Positions 8,911-18,364 are shown, numbered from the stretch's first letter. The stretch: 64,000 nucleotides of DNA from Novosphingobium sp. 32-60-15 (GCF_002280675.1 NZ_NCEN01000002.1:124001-188000), one strand, 5' to 3'. Numbers and translations: made by a program. The notes: generated by a model not told the origin, from the letters alone.

Positions 8911-9294
8911 TTGACCGACAAATGGGCCAAGGGTGTTGAGGTTTTCGACGCAGTTTACGGAAAGGGTTCAGCCAAGATGGTCGCATCCGTGCCGCGATCA
9001 CCGTACCTTACCGAGACTGTCGAGCACCTGTTCGGCGACATCTGGGCAACAAGCGCCCTCTCGATACGCGACAAGCGATTGATGGTGATCGGTGCGACGA
9101 CCATGCTGGGCCGGGCCGACTTGCTGGAGATCCAGATTGCCGGTGCCATTCTGAATGGCGAAATCACGGACGAGCAGTTCGAGGAAATGAAGCTTTTGAT
9201 GTTGTTTTATGCCGGTGCCGGCAACACAACTGCCCTGTCGCAAGGTATCGATATGGCGCGCAAGCGCGCTGCCACATTGCGCGAAGAAGACTGA
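8911..9294 (+). CDS. Carboxymuconolactone decarboxylase-family protein
   Basis: This all-helical protein of 128 residues matches the CMD/AhpD fold: a DKRLMVIGATTMLGR helix, then LEIQIAGAILNGEITDEQFEE. It contains no cysteine, so it lacks the AhpD CxxC peroxidase centre and resembles decarboxylase/lactonase-type members more. The TTG at 8911 has GGGAG at 8-base spacing and gives MTDKWAKG as the N-terminus; ATG 8896 is the in-frame alternative. It is the first gene of a long plus-strand operon reaching 16224. Confidence 0.75.
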   Translation: MTDKWAKGVEVFDAVYGKGSAKMVASVPRSPYLTETVEHLFGDIWATSALSIRDKRLMVIGATTMLGRADLLEIQIAGAILNGEITDEQFEEMKLLMLFYAGAGNTTALSQGIDMARKRAATLREED

Positions 9295-9374
9295 ACCTGC
9301 CGCGAGGGAGGTGCCGGTTGCACCGCTTTAGCGGACGTACCACGGGCCAACAATGACATCGGGGAGCCAGGCAA

Positions 9375-9776
9375 ATGGCTGTTGATCGTGAAGAAGCCCT
9401 GCGTCTCGGGCATTTCTGGGCGACTGTTTCGGAAGAGCACGACACGGACAAGTTCCAGACAGTGCTGCATGATGATTTTGTGATGTGGTATAATTTCGAT
9501 CCGCAGGACCGTAGCCGTGCGGAATTTATCGAAACGCTGAAATCCGCGCATGCAATCTTCAGCAACCAGAAAAATGAAAATGCGCGCGTCACAGTGACCG
9601 AGGAGGGATTCGTGCTTCAGGCGACGATGACCGGAATCCTTGATGGTGTGCCGATTTCATCGCCCTATTGCTTCATCGCGCAGATCAAGGACGGCCTGAT
9701 CATCCGCGGGGATGAATACTTTGATACTGCACAGTTAAGCAAACGGGCGGGCCGGCCAGGTGAAGGCATGGTGTGA
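9375..9776 (+). CDS. SnoaL/NTF2-like protein
   Basis: This 133-residue single-domain protein has the NTF2-like cone fold pattern: an N-terminal helix, then VMWYNFDPQ, a central VLQATMTG strand, and a C-terminal strand with DEYFDT. The family includes ketosteroid isomerase-like, dehydratase and cyclase enzymes. WYNFxPQ and YFDT are shared with the protein at 24527, so the two are paralogues. A GGGGAG ribosome site precedes ATG 9375. It lies just upstream of a Rieske oxygenase. The reaction is unknown. Confidence 0.78.
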   Translation: MAVDREEALRLGHFWATVSEEHDTDKFQTVLHDDFVMWYNFDPQDRSRAEFIETLKSAHAIFSNQKNENARVTVTEEGFVLQATMTGILDGVPISSPYCFIAQIKDGLIIRGDEYFDTAQLSKRAGRPGEGMV

Positions 9777-9897
9777 TCGGGCGGCCTGATTGGACGGCGC
9801 GTCATCGTCGATCGTTGGGCAATCGGCACCAGCCTCGCTACCAAACCAATTATAAAGGCAAAGCATCGCGCTGCGTGTTATAAAGGAGAGCATGTCC

Positions 9898-11175
9898 ATG
9901 GGTATGGAGCAACCGGCGCTGCCATCGTTCGATCTCGGGTCCGGCCCGCTGATGCCCGATCCTTTCATCATGGAAACCGGCAAGGTCGACCTGGCCGTCT
10001 ACACCTCGCAGCAACGCTTTGATGTCGAGCGCGAGATCTTTGGCAGGGTCTGGCTGAACATTGCCGAGACGGCAGAAATCCCGAATGCGGGCGACTGGAT
10101 CGTGCGTGATGTAAAAGTGCGCTCGTCATCAATACTCATCGTGCGTGGCAAGGATATGCAGGTTCGCGCCTTCCACAACATATGTTCGCACCGCGGAATG
10201 AAGCTGGTGTGGGATGACAAAGGCCGGGGCGGCAGGTTTTCGTGTCCCTATCATGCCTGGATGTTCGATTCGGCCGGAGACCTGCTGCACATTCCGGATG
10301 AAGGCTGCTTTCCGCATGTGGACAAGAAGGCAAGCGGCCTTACGCCGGTGCGCTGTGACCATTGGGAAGGCATGATCTTCATCAATCTCGATGCGGAGGG
10401 CACCCAGCCTCTGGCCGATTATCTTGGCCCGTTGACGGACAAGCTCAAGAATGTGCCGTTTGCCAGCTATCCTTATACCGCCCGCGTGGGTTCGCTGATT
10501 GATGCCAACTGGAAACTGGCGATCGAAGCGCAGTGCGAGGCCTATCACGTGCGCGCACTGCATTCACGCACTGTTTCAAAGATGTTGTCGTCCAAAGAAA
10601 ACCCCTTCGTCCACCCGCTGCATGTTGAATTTCTTGGCGCACACCGGATGAATTCGGTGCCGCGCAATCCGGATTATGAACTATCGCCGGAAAAACTGGT
10701 GCAGGCGTTTTCGTTCATGAACGCGCAGCAAATGGTGATTGCCGATACCGGCGCGCAGGACAGCCCTGATGAAACTTTCGCCGGGCACCCCGATATCAAC
10801 CCGACCAATTCGAACTTGTGGGGCAACGACCAGTTCGTGCTCTATCCGCACTTCATTTTTCACCTTTCGCTTGGTGGCTGGTGGCTGCACCGCTTCTGGC
10901 CCATCGCAGCGGACAAGTGCTACTGGGAGGCGGTCTACCACTTCGAACGCCCGCAAAGCCTGCGCAACCAGTTTGCCGTACAATATTCGCTCGCGCTTAA
11001 TCGCGATACGTTGATGGAAGACAATCTTGCGCTGGTGCAGCAGCAGGAAGTCATGGAAAGCGGCGCGAAAAAGATCGTCCAGTTTGGCGAACAAGAAGCG
11101 TTGTGCAAGCATCTCGCAGCCGTGTCCGAAGCCGCAGTCAACGATGCCGAAGCCTCCCGGATTGCAGCACAATAA
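9898..11175 (+). CDS. Rieske non-heme iron oxygenase, alpha subunit
   Basis: This ~425-residue oxygenase has an N-terminal Rieske [2Fe-2S] domain (CSHRG ... CPYHAW) and a C-terminal catalytic domain. The mononuclear-iron helix reads EAQCEAYHVRALH, giving the expected acidic residue and two His. Such enzymes hydroxylate or dihydroxylate aromatic and alicyclic rings using electrons from a ferredoxin. No beta subunit or reductase is adjacent, so it may be an alpha3-type enzyme. AAAGGAG favours ATG 9898 (9-base spacing) over ATG 9892. An operon with SDR, APH and NTF2 genes follows. Confidence 0.9.
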   Translation: MGMEQPALPSFDLGSGPLMPDPFIMETGKVDLAVYTSQQRFDVEREIFGRVWLNIAETAEIPNAGDWIVRDVKVRSSSILIVRGKDMQVRAFHNICSHRGMKLVWDDKGRGGRFSCPYHAWMFDSAGDLLHIPDEGCFPHVDKKASGLTPVRCDHWEGMIFINLDAEGTQPLADYLGPLTDKLKNVPFASYPYTARVGSLIDANWKLAIEAQCEAYHVRALHSRTVSKMLSSKENPFVHPLHVEFLGAHRMNSVPRNPDYELSPEKLVQAFSFMNAQQMVIADTGAQDSPDETFAGHPDINPTNSNLWGNDQFVLYPHFIFHLSLGGWWLHRFWPIAADKCYWEAVYHFERPQSLRNQFAVQYSLALNRDTLMEDNLALVQQQEVMESGAKKIVQFGEQEALCKHLAAVSEAAVNDAEASRIAAQ

Positions 11176-11180
11176 CTTCG

Positions 11181-11196
11181 CCAGTCCAAGGATAGG
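11181..11196 (+). promoter_or_regulatory. Degenerate copy of the recurrent dyad
   Basis: CCAGTC-CAAG-GATAGG lies 59 bases before the SDR start at 11255. One half is perfect; the other matches five of six positions of the degenerate half-site. It lacks the conserved G next to the half-site. Confidence 0.4.
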
Positions 11197-11254
11197 CGGA
11201 GAAGGGCTCGCAAGGGGCCAGGCATTTCACTGACATAAGTTTTGGGACGATGAC

Positions 11255-12064
11255 ATGGACCTGGGGATCGCAGGCAAGCGCGCGCTGGTGACTGGCAGCA
11301 CCTCGGGTATCGGTGCAGCAACAGTCAAGATGCTCGCGGCTGAGGGCGTGCTCGTGATCATTAACGGCCGCAATGACGCGCGCGCAGAAGCCGTGCGCGA
11401 TGCCATCCATGCAACTGGCGGTACCGCGGCAATCGCGTTGGGCAATCTTTCGACAGATGATGGCGCAGAGGCGGTGATGCGCGCCGCACATGCAGCCTTT
11501 GGCGGGATCGACATTCTCGTCAACAATCTGGGCCAGTACGAACCTTTCGCGCCTGTCTGGACGGACGCCACCCCTGCGCAATGGGCCGCGACCTATGACG
11601 CCAATGTCATCGCCGCAGTGCGCACGATCCGCGCAAGCGTGGATGGCATGAAGGCCGCTGGTTGGGGCCGGATCATCAATATCGCCAGTGGTGCCTATAC
11701 TGAACCACCGCCCGAATTTCCCACGTATGGCCCGTCCAAGGCCGCGTTGGTCAATCTGTCGGTGGGTCTTGCCAAATCGCTCGCAGACACCGGAATCACG
11801 GTCAATACGGTCAGCCCCGGCAACGTCCTGACCGAGGCGCTCCGGGCCAACCTGCCGATCATCGGCAAGGCCAATGGCTGGGAGGAAACCGATGTCACCG
11901 CGCTCGAACGCCGCTTTGCCAAACAGTGGCGCAGTCTTGTCAGCCGCACGGGCCGGGTCGAGGAAATCGCAGCGGTGATCTGCTTTGTGGCGAGCATGCA
12001 CGCCTCATACATCACCGGCACAAATTACCGCGTCGACGGCGGGTCACACGCCACTCTCAATTGA
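11255..12064 (+). CDS. Short-chain dehydrogenase/reductase (SDR 3)
   Basis: A 269-residue classical SDR with TGSTSGIG near residue 14, the NNLG structural motif, NIASG with the catalytic Ser, and YGPSK (Tyr-x3-Lys). The end (YITGTNYRVDGG) is that of the FabG-like group. NNLG in place of NNAG is common in one subgroup of these enzymes. It is predicted to be an NAD(P)-dependent alcohol/ketone oxidoreductase acting on a product of the preceding Rieske oxygenase. The substrate cannot be assigned. Confidence 0.87.
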   Translation: MDLGIAGKRALVTGSTSGIGAATVKMLAAEGVLVIINGRNDARAEAVRDAIHATGGTAAIALGNLSTDDGAEAVMRAAHAAFGGIDILVNNLGQYEPFAPVWTDATPAQWAATYDANVIAAVRTIRASVDGMKAAGWGRIINIASGAYTEPPPEFPTYGPSKAALVNLSVGLAKSLADTGITVNTVSPGNVLTEALRANLPIIGKANGWEETDVTALERRFAKQWRSLVSRTGRVEEIAAVICFVASMHASYITGTNYRVDGGSHATLN

Positions 12065-12101
12065 TTGCCCCCAAAAGATGCCCCACGAAAAGGTCACCGG
12101 A

Positions 12102-12824
12102 ATGAAGCTTGCAGGCAAAGTCGCGATCATCACCGGCGCGGGCAGCGGCATGGGTGCCGAAGAGGCCCGGATGTTTGCCGCCGAGGGTGCAAAGGTGGTC
12201 ATTACCGATATCGTCGGCGATGCATGCCGCCAGCTTGCCGCCGAGATCGGCCCCGCTGCTATCGCGATAGAGCATGACGTGGCGGATGAAGCAGGCTGGG
12301 ACCGCGTTATCGAAGCGACGCTGGCAGCCTTTGGCAAGATCGACATTCTCGTCAATAACGCGGGACTGACCAAGTCCGACACCTTCGACAACACCGATCT
12401 GGCGTTCATGCGCAGAATGCTTGACGTCAACATCATCGGTTCGTTTTTGGGCATGAAAGCGGTACGAGGGCCGATGAAGGACAATGGCGGCGGGGTAATC
12501 ATCAATATTGCCTCGGGCCTGGCCTTTACCAGCTTGCCCGGATATTTCGCCTATGGCGTGTCGAAGTGGGGCGTGCGCGGCATGACCAAACTTGGCGCCA
12601 AGGAACTTAGTCCCGACAATATCCGCGTGGTCACGCTAACCCCGGGTGCCATCGAAACGCCCGCGCTGGTCCCTGCCGTGCGCGAAAACGCCGCCGCGTT
12701 GATCCCGTTGGGCCGCGTGGGCGGGGCTGACGAATTCTCGCGCGTCGTTGTGTTCATCGCGTCGGACGATGCCAGTTATGTATCTGGTGCGGAATTCTTG
12801 ATCGACGGCGCAATGATCTGCTGA
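12102..12824 (+). CDS. Short-chain dehydrogenase/reductase (SDR 4)
   Basis: A 240-residue SDR with TGAGSGMG, the NNAG motif (LVNNAGLT), NIASG and YGVSK. Asp in the VITDIVG segment after beta-2 suggests a preference for NAD(H), as in 3alpha/20beta-hydroxysteroid-dehydrogenase-like members. ATG 12102 follows AAAAGG at about 9 bases; ATG 12078 is an alternative. It sits between another SDR and an APH-like gene in the same operon, so two consecutive oxidations are plausible. Confidence 0.87.
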   Translation: MKLAGKVAIITGAGSGMGAEEARMFAAEGAKVVITDIVGDACRQLAAEIGPAAIAIEHDVADEAGWDRVIEATLAAFGKIDILVNNAGLTKSDTFDNTDLAFMRRMLDVNIIGSFLGMKAVRGPMKDNGGGVIINIASGLAFTSLPGYFAYGVSKWGVRGMTKLGAKELSPDNIRVVTLTPGAIETPALVPAVRENAAALIPLGRVGGADEFSRVVVFIASDDASYVSGAEFLIDGAMIC

Positions 12825-12850
12825 AGCGCTTTTCTCCCGGAGATTTAACA

Positions 12851-13978
12851 ATGCAAGCCACCCCGCCGACCGGGATCATTCCCCGCCAAGGTATTCCTTT
12901 TGATCCAGAAGCTTACGACGCCGATTTGCTAAGCGCTATCATAGCGCCCTGGCGACCGGATGTGCAGATCGAGGCTGTGCGTGTAAAAGACGCAAAGCGC
13001 TATGGCGATGGCATGGTGTCAACAGCCGCACGGGCGTTTCTCGATGTCGAATATGCAGATGGATCGCCCAAAGATCTGCCCCGCAATCTGGTGCTGAAGC
13101 TGGGCCGCTCGCCCGATTTCATGATCGGGCCAATGTACCAGAACGAGGTGCGTTTCTATAACGTGCTGCGGCCCGAAGTGACCGATATCGAGGCCCCGTT
13201 CACGCTGGGCGGGTCCTATGATCCCGCAACGCAGGCCTTTGCGCTGCTGCTGGGTGACCTCAATGACCAAGGCGCACGTTTCCCCAATGTGCTGTCAAAA
13301 ACGACGCTGGATGAAGTCCGCGCAATTCTGGAAGCGCTGGCCCGGTTGCACGCGCGCTATTGGCAATCGCCGCGTTTCGCCACTGATCTTGCGTTCCTTG
13401 AAACGCATACACAAGGCGAACTTGCCACATTCATGCACGATTTTGTTCCGGGGGCGATCCAGCAGGAAATCGACACCGAGAACTTCAAGCGTGAACTTGT
13501 CGCCCGGCTGCGCACAACCGGCGACGAGCTGCGCCGAGGAGTGGCGCGTCTGCATCAGCACCAGCAAACCTTGCCGCATACCGTGCTGCATGGCGATACG
13601 CACATCGGCAATACCTATCTCCTGCCGGGTGGACGGGCAGGCTTGCTTGACTGGCAACTGACGGTGCGCGGGCATCACATGCACGACGTGAATTATCTGA
13701 TCACCACGGCCCTGCCAATCGATGTGCGTCGCGATAACGAACACGATTTGCTGGCGTTTTATCTCGACCGTCTGAAAGCCCATGGCGTGTCAGATATGCC
13801 TGGCTGGGATGAGACGTGGGACGAATACCGGCGCTGCCTGGTCTGGGGTGTCTATATCGGTTGGCTGACCACCAATATCGCCAACTATGGGTGGGAAATC
13901 AGCGTTCTCAACCACTTGCGCCTGACAACGGCGTTTGAGGATCACGATACCGCAGCGCTGATTCGCGCGCTCGGCTGA
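12851..13978 (+). CDS. APH-fold phosphotransferase family protein
   Basis: This 375-residue protein has an intact kinase-like catalytic loop, LHGDTHIGN, followed by the metal-binding DWQ segment (LLDWQL). It belongs to the APH/DUF1679-like phosphotransferases, not specifically to drug-resistance enzymes. In catabolic operons such proteins probably phosphorylate a hydroxylated intermediate; that role is inferred. Unlike the relative at 2407, all core catalytic residues are present. GGAG precedes ATG 12851. Confidence 0.82.
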   Translation: MQATPPTGIIPRQGIPFDPEAYDADLLSAIIAPWRPDVQIEAVRVKDAKRYGDGMVSTAARAFLDVEYADGSPKDLPRNLVLKLGRSPDFMIGPMYQNEVRFYNVLRPEVTDIEAPFTLGGSYDPATQAFALLLGDLNDQGARFPNVLSKTTLDEVRAILEALARLHARYWQSPRFATDLAFLETHTQGELATFMHDFVPGAIQQEIDTENFKRELVARLRTTGDELRRGVARLHQHQQTLPHTVLHGDTHIGNTYLLPGGRAGLLDWQLTVRGHHMHDVNYLITTALPIDVRRDNEHDLLAFYLDRLKAHGVSDMPGWDETWDEYRRCLVWGVYIGWLTTNIANYGWEISVLNHLRLTTAFEDHDTAALIRALG

Positions 13979-13993
13979 AGCGGAGGAGCAACG

Positions 13994-14461
13994 ATGACAC
14001 TCGAAGAGCTTGGTATTCGCGAAGCGATCAAGGACCTTAAGGCCCGCTATTGCTATCACATCGACCTCAAAGAATGGGACCTATACGCGAGCCTTTTTAC
14101 CGAAGACGCAATCCTTGACGTGGATCAGTCGGTTTCGACGCGCGGGCGGGCACCCAACCCTATGCCGCGCGTAACCGGTCGGGCGGCGATCCGCGCATTT
14201 ATGCCGCAATTGCTTGAACCTGCAGACACGGTTCATCAGGTCCATTCGCCGGTCATCACTATAACATCGCCCACCAGCGCCAAAGCAATCTGGGCGATGG
14301 AAGACGTCGTCAGGATGCCGGGTTTCCATATCGAGGGGCGCGGCCACTACCACGAAACATATGTGCTGACAGAGGGCCAGTGGCGCATAGCCTCGCTCTA
14401 TCTGTCGCGCACATGGGTCGAGATTCTGGAGGGCACCGAAGCCGGGCCTGATCTGCGCTAA
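13994..14461 (+). CDS. SnoaL/NTF2-like protein
   Basis: This 155-residue protein has the classic SnoaL_4 N-terminus: I-x-x-LKARYCYHID...W-x-x-YASLFTEDAILDVD. That segment is typical of scytalone-dehydratase/polyketide-cyclase-like folds. The later ALWAMEDV-like and GHYHETY strands complete the cone. A GGAGGAG ribosome site lies 6 bases before the ATG. It follows the APH gene by 15 bases in the same operon. Dehydration or isomerisation is a family-level guess only. Confidence 0.82.
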   Translation: MTLEELGIREAIKDLKARYCYHIDLKEWDLYASLFTEDAILDVDQSVSTRGRAPNPMPRVTGRAAIRAFMPQLLEPADTVHQVHSPVITITSPTSAKAIWAMEDVVRMPGFHIEGRGHYHETYVLTEGQWRIASLYLSRTWVEILEGTEAGPDLR

Positions 14462-14490
14462 GGCCTGGATACCCGGTATGGCGCAGTGCC

Positions 14491-14506
14491 CCTATCGGTC
14501 GGGAGG
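14491..14506 (+). promoter_or_regulatory. Recurrent dyad operator candidate CCTATC-GGTC-GGGAGG
   Basis: It matches the consensus CCTATCG-N3-GRNAGG and lies 81 bases before the SDR start at 14587, within a 125-bp gap inside an otherwise tightly packed gene row. This suggests an internal promoter here. Confidence 0.6.
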
Positions 14507-14586
14507 GGCGGGCGCGTATGACGGGGGGATAGTCCTTTTGCGGGGCTGGCAGGTTCCTGCTGAAAACCGACGTGGAAGAGGACACT

Positions 14587-15417
14587 ATGACCAAGACCGT
14601 GGCGCTGGTAACCGGAGCGAGCAAGGGCGTTGGCCGGGGGGCAGCGCGCGCGCTCGGCTCCAAAGGGATGATCGTATACCTCACCGCACGCAGCGAAGCG
14701 GCGCTTGACGCGGCCGCTGCCGAAGTGAATGCGGCAGGCGGTACGGGCATTGCCATTGTCTGCGATCACCGCGACGATGCGCAAGTCAAAGCCGTGATCG
14801 ACCGGATTGAAGCCGAGCAGGGACGGCTCGATCTGCTCGTCAACAATGCAGCGGCGGTGTACGGAGAGGAACTGGCAACGCCGGGCGCCTTCTGGGACAA
14901 GGATCTCAAGCTGGCAGATATGCTTGTGGTCGGGCTACGGTCCGATTATGTGGCAGCCTATTACGCCGCGCCTCTGATGATCCGCACCGGCGGATCGCTG
15001 ATTGCCAATATCTCGTTCTACGGCGCGTCGTCCTATTTCTGCGGCCCTGCCTATGGCGCGGCCAAGGCCGGCACTGACAAGATGGTCCATGATATGGCCA
15101 TCGATTTTGCCCAAACCGATGTGTCGATCGTGTCCTATTGGCCCGGCTATGTCCGCACGGATGAATCGAAAATGATTCCCGATGAGTATTTTCCCGAGCC
15201 TCTGCGCGCGATCCTGCCAGAGTTTGAAACGCCTGAATTCACCGGCCTGGTGATCGCGGGCCTGCTCGCCGACCCTGATCGCAAAGCACTTTCGGGCAAG
15301 GCACTGATCGGTGCAGAACTGGGTGCGAAGTACGGGATCAAGGATATCGACGGCAAACAGCCGCGCAGTTGGACCGCCGTAATGGGCGAGCCGCTGAAAT
15401 TCTTCGTGGGCGGCTGA
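14587..15417 (+). CDS. Short-chain dehydrogenase/reductase (SDR 5)
   Basis: A 276-residue SDR with TGASKGVG, the LVNNAA motif, NISFYGASS with the catalytic Ser, and YGAAK. The segment WPGYVRTDES after the active site and the EFTGLV..LLADP tail resemble DHRS1-like SDRs. GAAGAGGA precedes ATG 14587; an in-frame GTG at 14572 is less likely. It probably forms an operon with the next gene, which begins 24 bases after its stop. Confidence 0.85.
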   Translation: MTKTVALVTGASKGVGRGAARALGSKGMIVYLTARSEAALDAAAAEVNAAGGTGIAIVCDHRDDAQVKAVIDRIEAEQGRLDLLVNNAAAVYGEELATPGAFWDKDLKLADMLVVGLRSDYVAAYYAAPLMIRTGGSLIANISFYGASSYFCGPAYGAAKAGTDKMVHDMAIDFAQTDVSIVSYWPGYVRTDESKMIPDEYFPEPLRAILPEFETPEFTGLVIAGLLADPDRKALSGKALIGAELGAKYGIKDIDGKQPRSWTAVMGEPLKFFVGG

Positions 15418-15441
15418 ACCGGGCGAGGGGAGAGAGATACC

Positions 15442-16224
15442 ATGATCGAAGCGCTGCTCGTCGTTTTCACCAACCCCACACCGGGCCGCGACGACGATTT
15501 CAACGACTGGTACACCCATATTCACACCCGCGACGCATTGGGCTTTCGCGGTTCCATTGCACAGCAACGCTTCTGTCTGTCGGACGAGCAGGTGCAAGAA
15601 TTTCCGGGTGGGCGCTTTTTTGCCAAATATCTGGCGCTCTATGAAGTGTTTGACGCTGAACGATTCGTTCAGGAGCATATCGACAATGCCCTGCCCCCCC
15701 GCATGGTGGTTGAAGATTCCATCGATATGTCGCGGATGGACGATTTCCACTATTACCCGCTGCAATACCGCGACAAGGCACCACGCACGTTTCAGAACGG
15801 CAGCGTGGTGGTTGAACAGATCAAAGCGAAACAGGGACAGGAATCCCAGTTCCGTGACTGGTACAACGACACCTATCTTCCGGCCCGCTTTCGCGAACAG
15901 GGGATCATCAGCGCATCATTGCTCGCCTATGATCCCCACGGCCAGCTTGTGGAATTCAGCCCTGAACACGATCACGTCGGCATATGGCGCCTGTCGGACG
16001 ATGCGGCTCGCGCGCACTGGCGCACGGCCACGCTTGTCGAATGCCCGTTCATCGATCAGGCTTCGCTGGCAGTCACCTGCTGGGATATTCTTACCGAGCG
16101 AATGACCGAAGATGCCGTGCATCACCCCACGTCAGCTGGCCTTGCCGGCGAAGAGCGCGCTCGCGCACGCATCGCTGCGGCAGGGACCGCGCAGCGCGAC
16201 CGGGGCGATTTGTTGAAGCATTGA
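15442..16224 (+). CDS. Two-domain dimeric alpha/beta-barrel (EthD-like) protein
   Basis: This 260-residue protein has two copies of a ferredoxin-like alpha/beta unit, about residues 1-115 and 120-215. Each copy has a matching helix: FNDWYTHIHTRDAL in the first and FRDWYNDTYLPARF in the second. The F-x-D-WY-x(3)-H/Y pattern is seen in EthD-like and related dimeric barrel proteins that accompany P450s and oxygenases. A third gene with this pattern is at 53286. The function is unknown. A GGGAGAGAG ribosome site precedes the ATG. Confidence 0.68.
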   Translation: MIEALLVVFTNPTPGRDDDFNDWYTHIHTRDALGFRGSIAQQRFCLSDEQVQEFPGGRFFAKYLALYEVFDAERFVQEHIDNALPPRMVVEDSIDMSRMDDFHYYPLQYRDKAPRTFQNGSVVVEQIKAKQGQESQFRDWYNDTYLPARFREQGIISASLLAYDPHGQLVEFSPEHDHVGIWRLSDDAARAHWRTATLVECPFIDQASLAVTCWDILTERMTEDAVHHPTSAGLAGEERARARIAAAGTAQRDRGDLLKH

Positions 16225-16231
16225 CAGTGGG

Positions 16232-17056
16232 TCAAGCCGCAGTGCCAGCCTGCATCGCCGTGATCATGTCTCGGAAATCTGCCAGCGATGGCGCGTGGCT
16301 GGCATACCCTCCATCCACATGCAGATTCTGCCCGTTGGTATAGCGCGATTCGTCCGAAGCAAGGAACACCGCCGCCTTGGCGCAATCCTCTGGCGTCCCG
16401 ATAAACGGTGTGAGCATATGGCGCAGCATCACGTCGCGTACTGGTGGCGGCATATTGTCCTCAGTCGCGCCCGATATGATCAGGCCGACCATCAACACAT
16501 TGGCGCGGATACCAAGTTTTCCGTATTGCGCGGCGATGTTGTAGGTCAGGTTATGCACGGCAACCTTTGATGCGCCATAGGCCGTCTGCGCGATATCGCC
16601 CTGCAACGCCTTGGTCGAACCGGTGGTGATAATTGATCCGCCACCTTGCGCGATCATGTGCGGGATCACGTGTTTGGCGCAAAGCATTGGACCTTTGACG
16701 TTGACCGCCATGGTGCGGTCCCACAAATCGCCGTCCATGTTAATGACATCGACATCGCGCGTGATGATTTCAGGACCGGTCATTGCAGCGTTGTTGTGCA
16801 GCACATCGATCCGGTCATAGCTCTCCAGCGTGAACCGGACCATTGCGCGCACTTGGTCCTCATCCGATATATCAGCAGAAAACGCTTTGGCCTCAAGCCC
16901 TTCGTCACTGATCCGTGCCGCAACTTGTACAGACGAGCGGCTCTGGCTTCCCACGACAACTTTCGCGCCCTGCCGCGCGTATTCAAGCGCGCAGGCAGCA
17001 CCGATGCCCGACCCTGCACCGTTTATCAGAATCACTTTGCCTTCAAGTCGTCCCAT
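16232..17056 (-). CDS. Short-chain dehydrogenase/reductase (SDR 6)
   Basis: A 274-residue SDR whose nucleotide motif reads INGAGSGIG, with Asn where Thr is usual. HNNAA, TTGSTKA (catalytic Ser) and YGASK follow. The end is GQNLHVDGG. The NMDGDLWDR region and the overall length resemble the SDRs at 20617, 22865 and 23697, so these are related paralogues. The GGGGAG ribosome site lies within the 21-bp gap after the OYE-family gene, giving a two-gene minus-strand operon. It converges with the gene ending at 16224. Confidence 0.86.
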   Translation of the reverse strand: MGRLEGKVILINGAGSGIGAACALEYARQGAKVVVGSQSRSSVQVAARISDEGLEAKAFSADISDEDQVRAMVRFTLESYDRIDVLHNNAAMTGPEIITRDVDVINMDGDLWDRTMAVNVKGPMLCAKHVIPHMIAQGGGSIITTGSTKALQGDIAQTAYGASKVAVHNLTYNIAAQYGKLGIRANVLMVGLIISGATEDNMPPPVRDVMLRHMLTPFIGTPEDCAKAAVFLASDESRYTNGQNLHVDGGYASHAPSLADFRDMITAMQAGTAA

Positions 17057-17077
17057 GCCGCTTCTCCCCCAATGGCT

Positions 17078-18232
17078 TCAGTGAATTTCGCCAAGAACGC
17101 GCGGGTGGAATGGCGCGAACGGTTCGCCCGCCCTGACTTTTTCCACCCACGCCGGGTCTGCGATGAGCGAGCGACCAACGCCGACAAGGTCGAATTCGCC
17201 CGCTTCCATCCGCTGTTCGACATCGGGTACGTTGTTCACGGTGCCAACTTCGCCTGCAAAGCTGTTTTTCAGTTCGTTCAGCAACCCGATGCCGCCGACC
17301 GCCATAGTCGTCTTGCCGGTCAGCTTGCGCGTCCACCCGGCAAGCGTAAGTGGCGAACCTTCGAAGGCAGCGTGGTGATAATAGCGTGTGCTGGCATCGA
17401 AGATATCCACGCCCGCATCGGCCAGCGCGCCAAGCAGGCCCTCAAGCTCTGCCGGTGTCCGGGCAAGATGGCCCTCGTAATCCTGTTGCTTCCATTGCGA
17501 ATAGCGGAACATGATGGGCATATCACCCGCCTCGGCACGGATTGCCTTGACCAGTTCTGCCCCGAAGCGTGCGCGCTCCCGAAGCGCAGTGCCGCCCCAG
17601 CGGTCATCGCGCAGATTGGTTTCATGCCAGAAGAAGGCATCAGGCAAATAGCCATGTGCGCCATGCACGGCGATGCCATCAAAACCTGCTGCGCGGGCAT
17701 TGGCCGCACTTCGCGCAAAGCCTGCAATCACATCGACGATATCCTCGTCCGTCATTGGTGCTGTGGGCTTTAACATTTCTTCAAGATACGGCGCCGGCAC
17801 TGTGCTGAAGCCCCCCCTTGGTCCCCACAGACCCGATGGCCGCGACGACATCAGTTCGGGATATGGGCCTGTGCGGTGCGCGCGAATGGGACCCTGATGC
17901 CACAGTTGCGGGAAAATCACCCCGCCTGCCTGATGCACCCCTGCAACAATCTCGCTCCAGCGCGCTATCGCCGCCTGGCCGTGCAATTCGGGCATGTTGG
18001 CCTCGGCCAATGAGCCAGAACCGAGCGCGGTGGGGTGATCCACCCCGATGCCTTCGGTCACGATCAGGCCAACGTCGTGTTCGGCCCTGCGGCGGTAATA
18101 GGCGGCCATCGGTTCGGACGGCACCCCGCCGGGCGAGGCCATGCGTGTCATTGGCGACATCACGATACGGTTGCGCAAAGTGACGCCCCGCACGGTCAGC
18201 GGACGGAAAATAGGTCTCTCAGCGGTTGTCAT
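17078..18232 (-). CDS. Old-yellow-enzyme family NADH:flavin oxidoreductase
   Basis: This 384-residue FMN-dependent (beta/alpha)8-barrel enzyme has the N-terminal LRNRIVMSPMTR, the QLWHQG segment, and VHGAHGYLPDAFFW, the substrate-binding His region of the OYE family. RDDRWGG and the C-terminal GVGRSLIADPAW complete the phosphate-binding part. The enzymes reduce activated C=C bonds (enones) or act on related dienes. With the co-transcribed SDR it could interconvert enone and alcohol intermediates. No 2,4-dienoyl-CoA-reductase Fe-S domain is present. Confidence 0.9.
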   Translation of the reverse strand: MTTAERPIFRPLTVRGVTLRNRIVMSPMTRMASPGGVPSEPMAAYYRRRAEHDVGLIVTEGIGVDHPTALGSGSLAEANMPELHGQAAIARWSEIVAGVHQAGGVIFPQLWHQGPIRAHRTGPYPELMSSRPSGLWGPRGGFSTVPAPYLEEMLKPTAPMTDEDIVDVIAGFARSAANARAAGFDGIAVHGAHGYLPDAFFWHETNLRDDRWGGTALRERARFGAELVKAIRAEAGDMPIMFRYSQWKQQDYEGHLARTPAELEGLLGALADAGVDIFDASTRYYHHAAFEGSPLTLAGWTRKLTGKTTMAVGGIGLLNELKNSFAGEVGTVNNVPDVEQRMEAGEFDLVGVGRSLIADPAWVEKVRAGEPFAPFHPRVLGEIH

Positions 18233-18364
18233 CGTAGGCCCTGTCCTGGTTTGGCAGCACCATCGCAAAGAGGTGATCAGCGGAACCTGTCACAAGGCAG
18301 GAGGCGGTTTTGGCCAAGACCTGTCCGGTCTCCCCTGATCCGCACGGGCGCGCTCAGGCAATGG

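Noticed and set aside
2407..13978. Aminoglycoside resistance from two APH-fold proteins
   Set aside because: The fold is shared by many kinases; both genes lie in catabolic operons and one lacks the catalytic His/Asn, so resistance is not supported.
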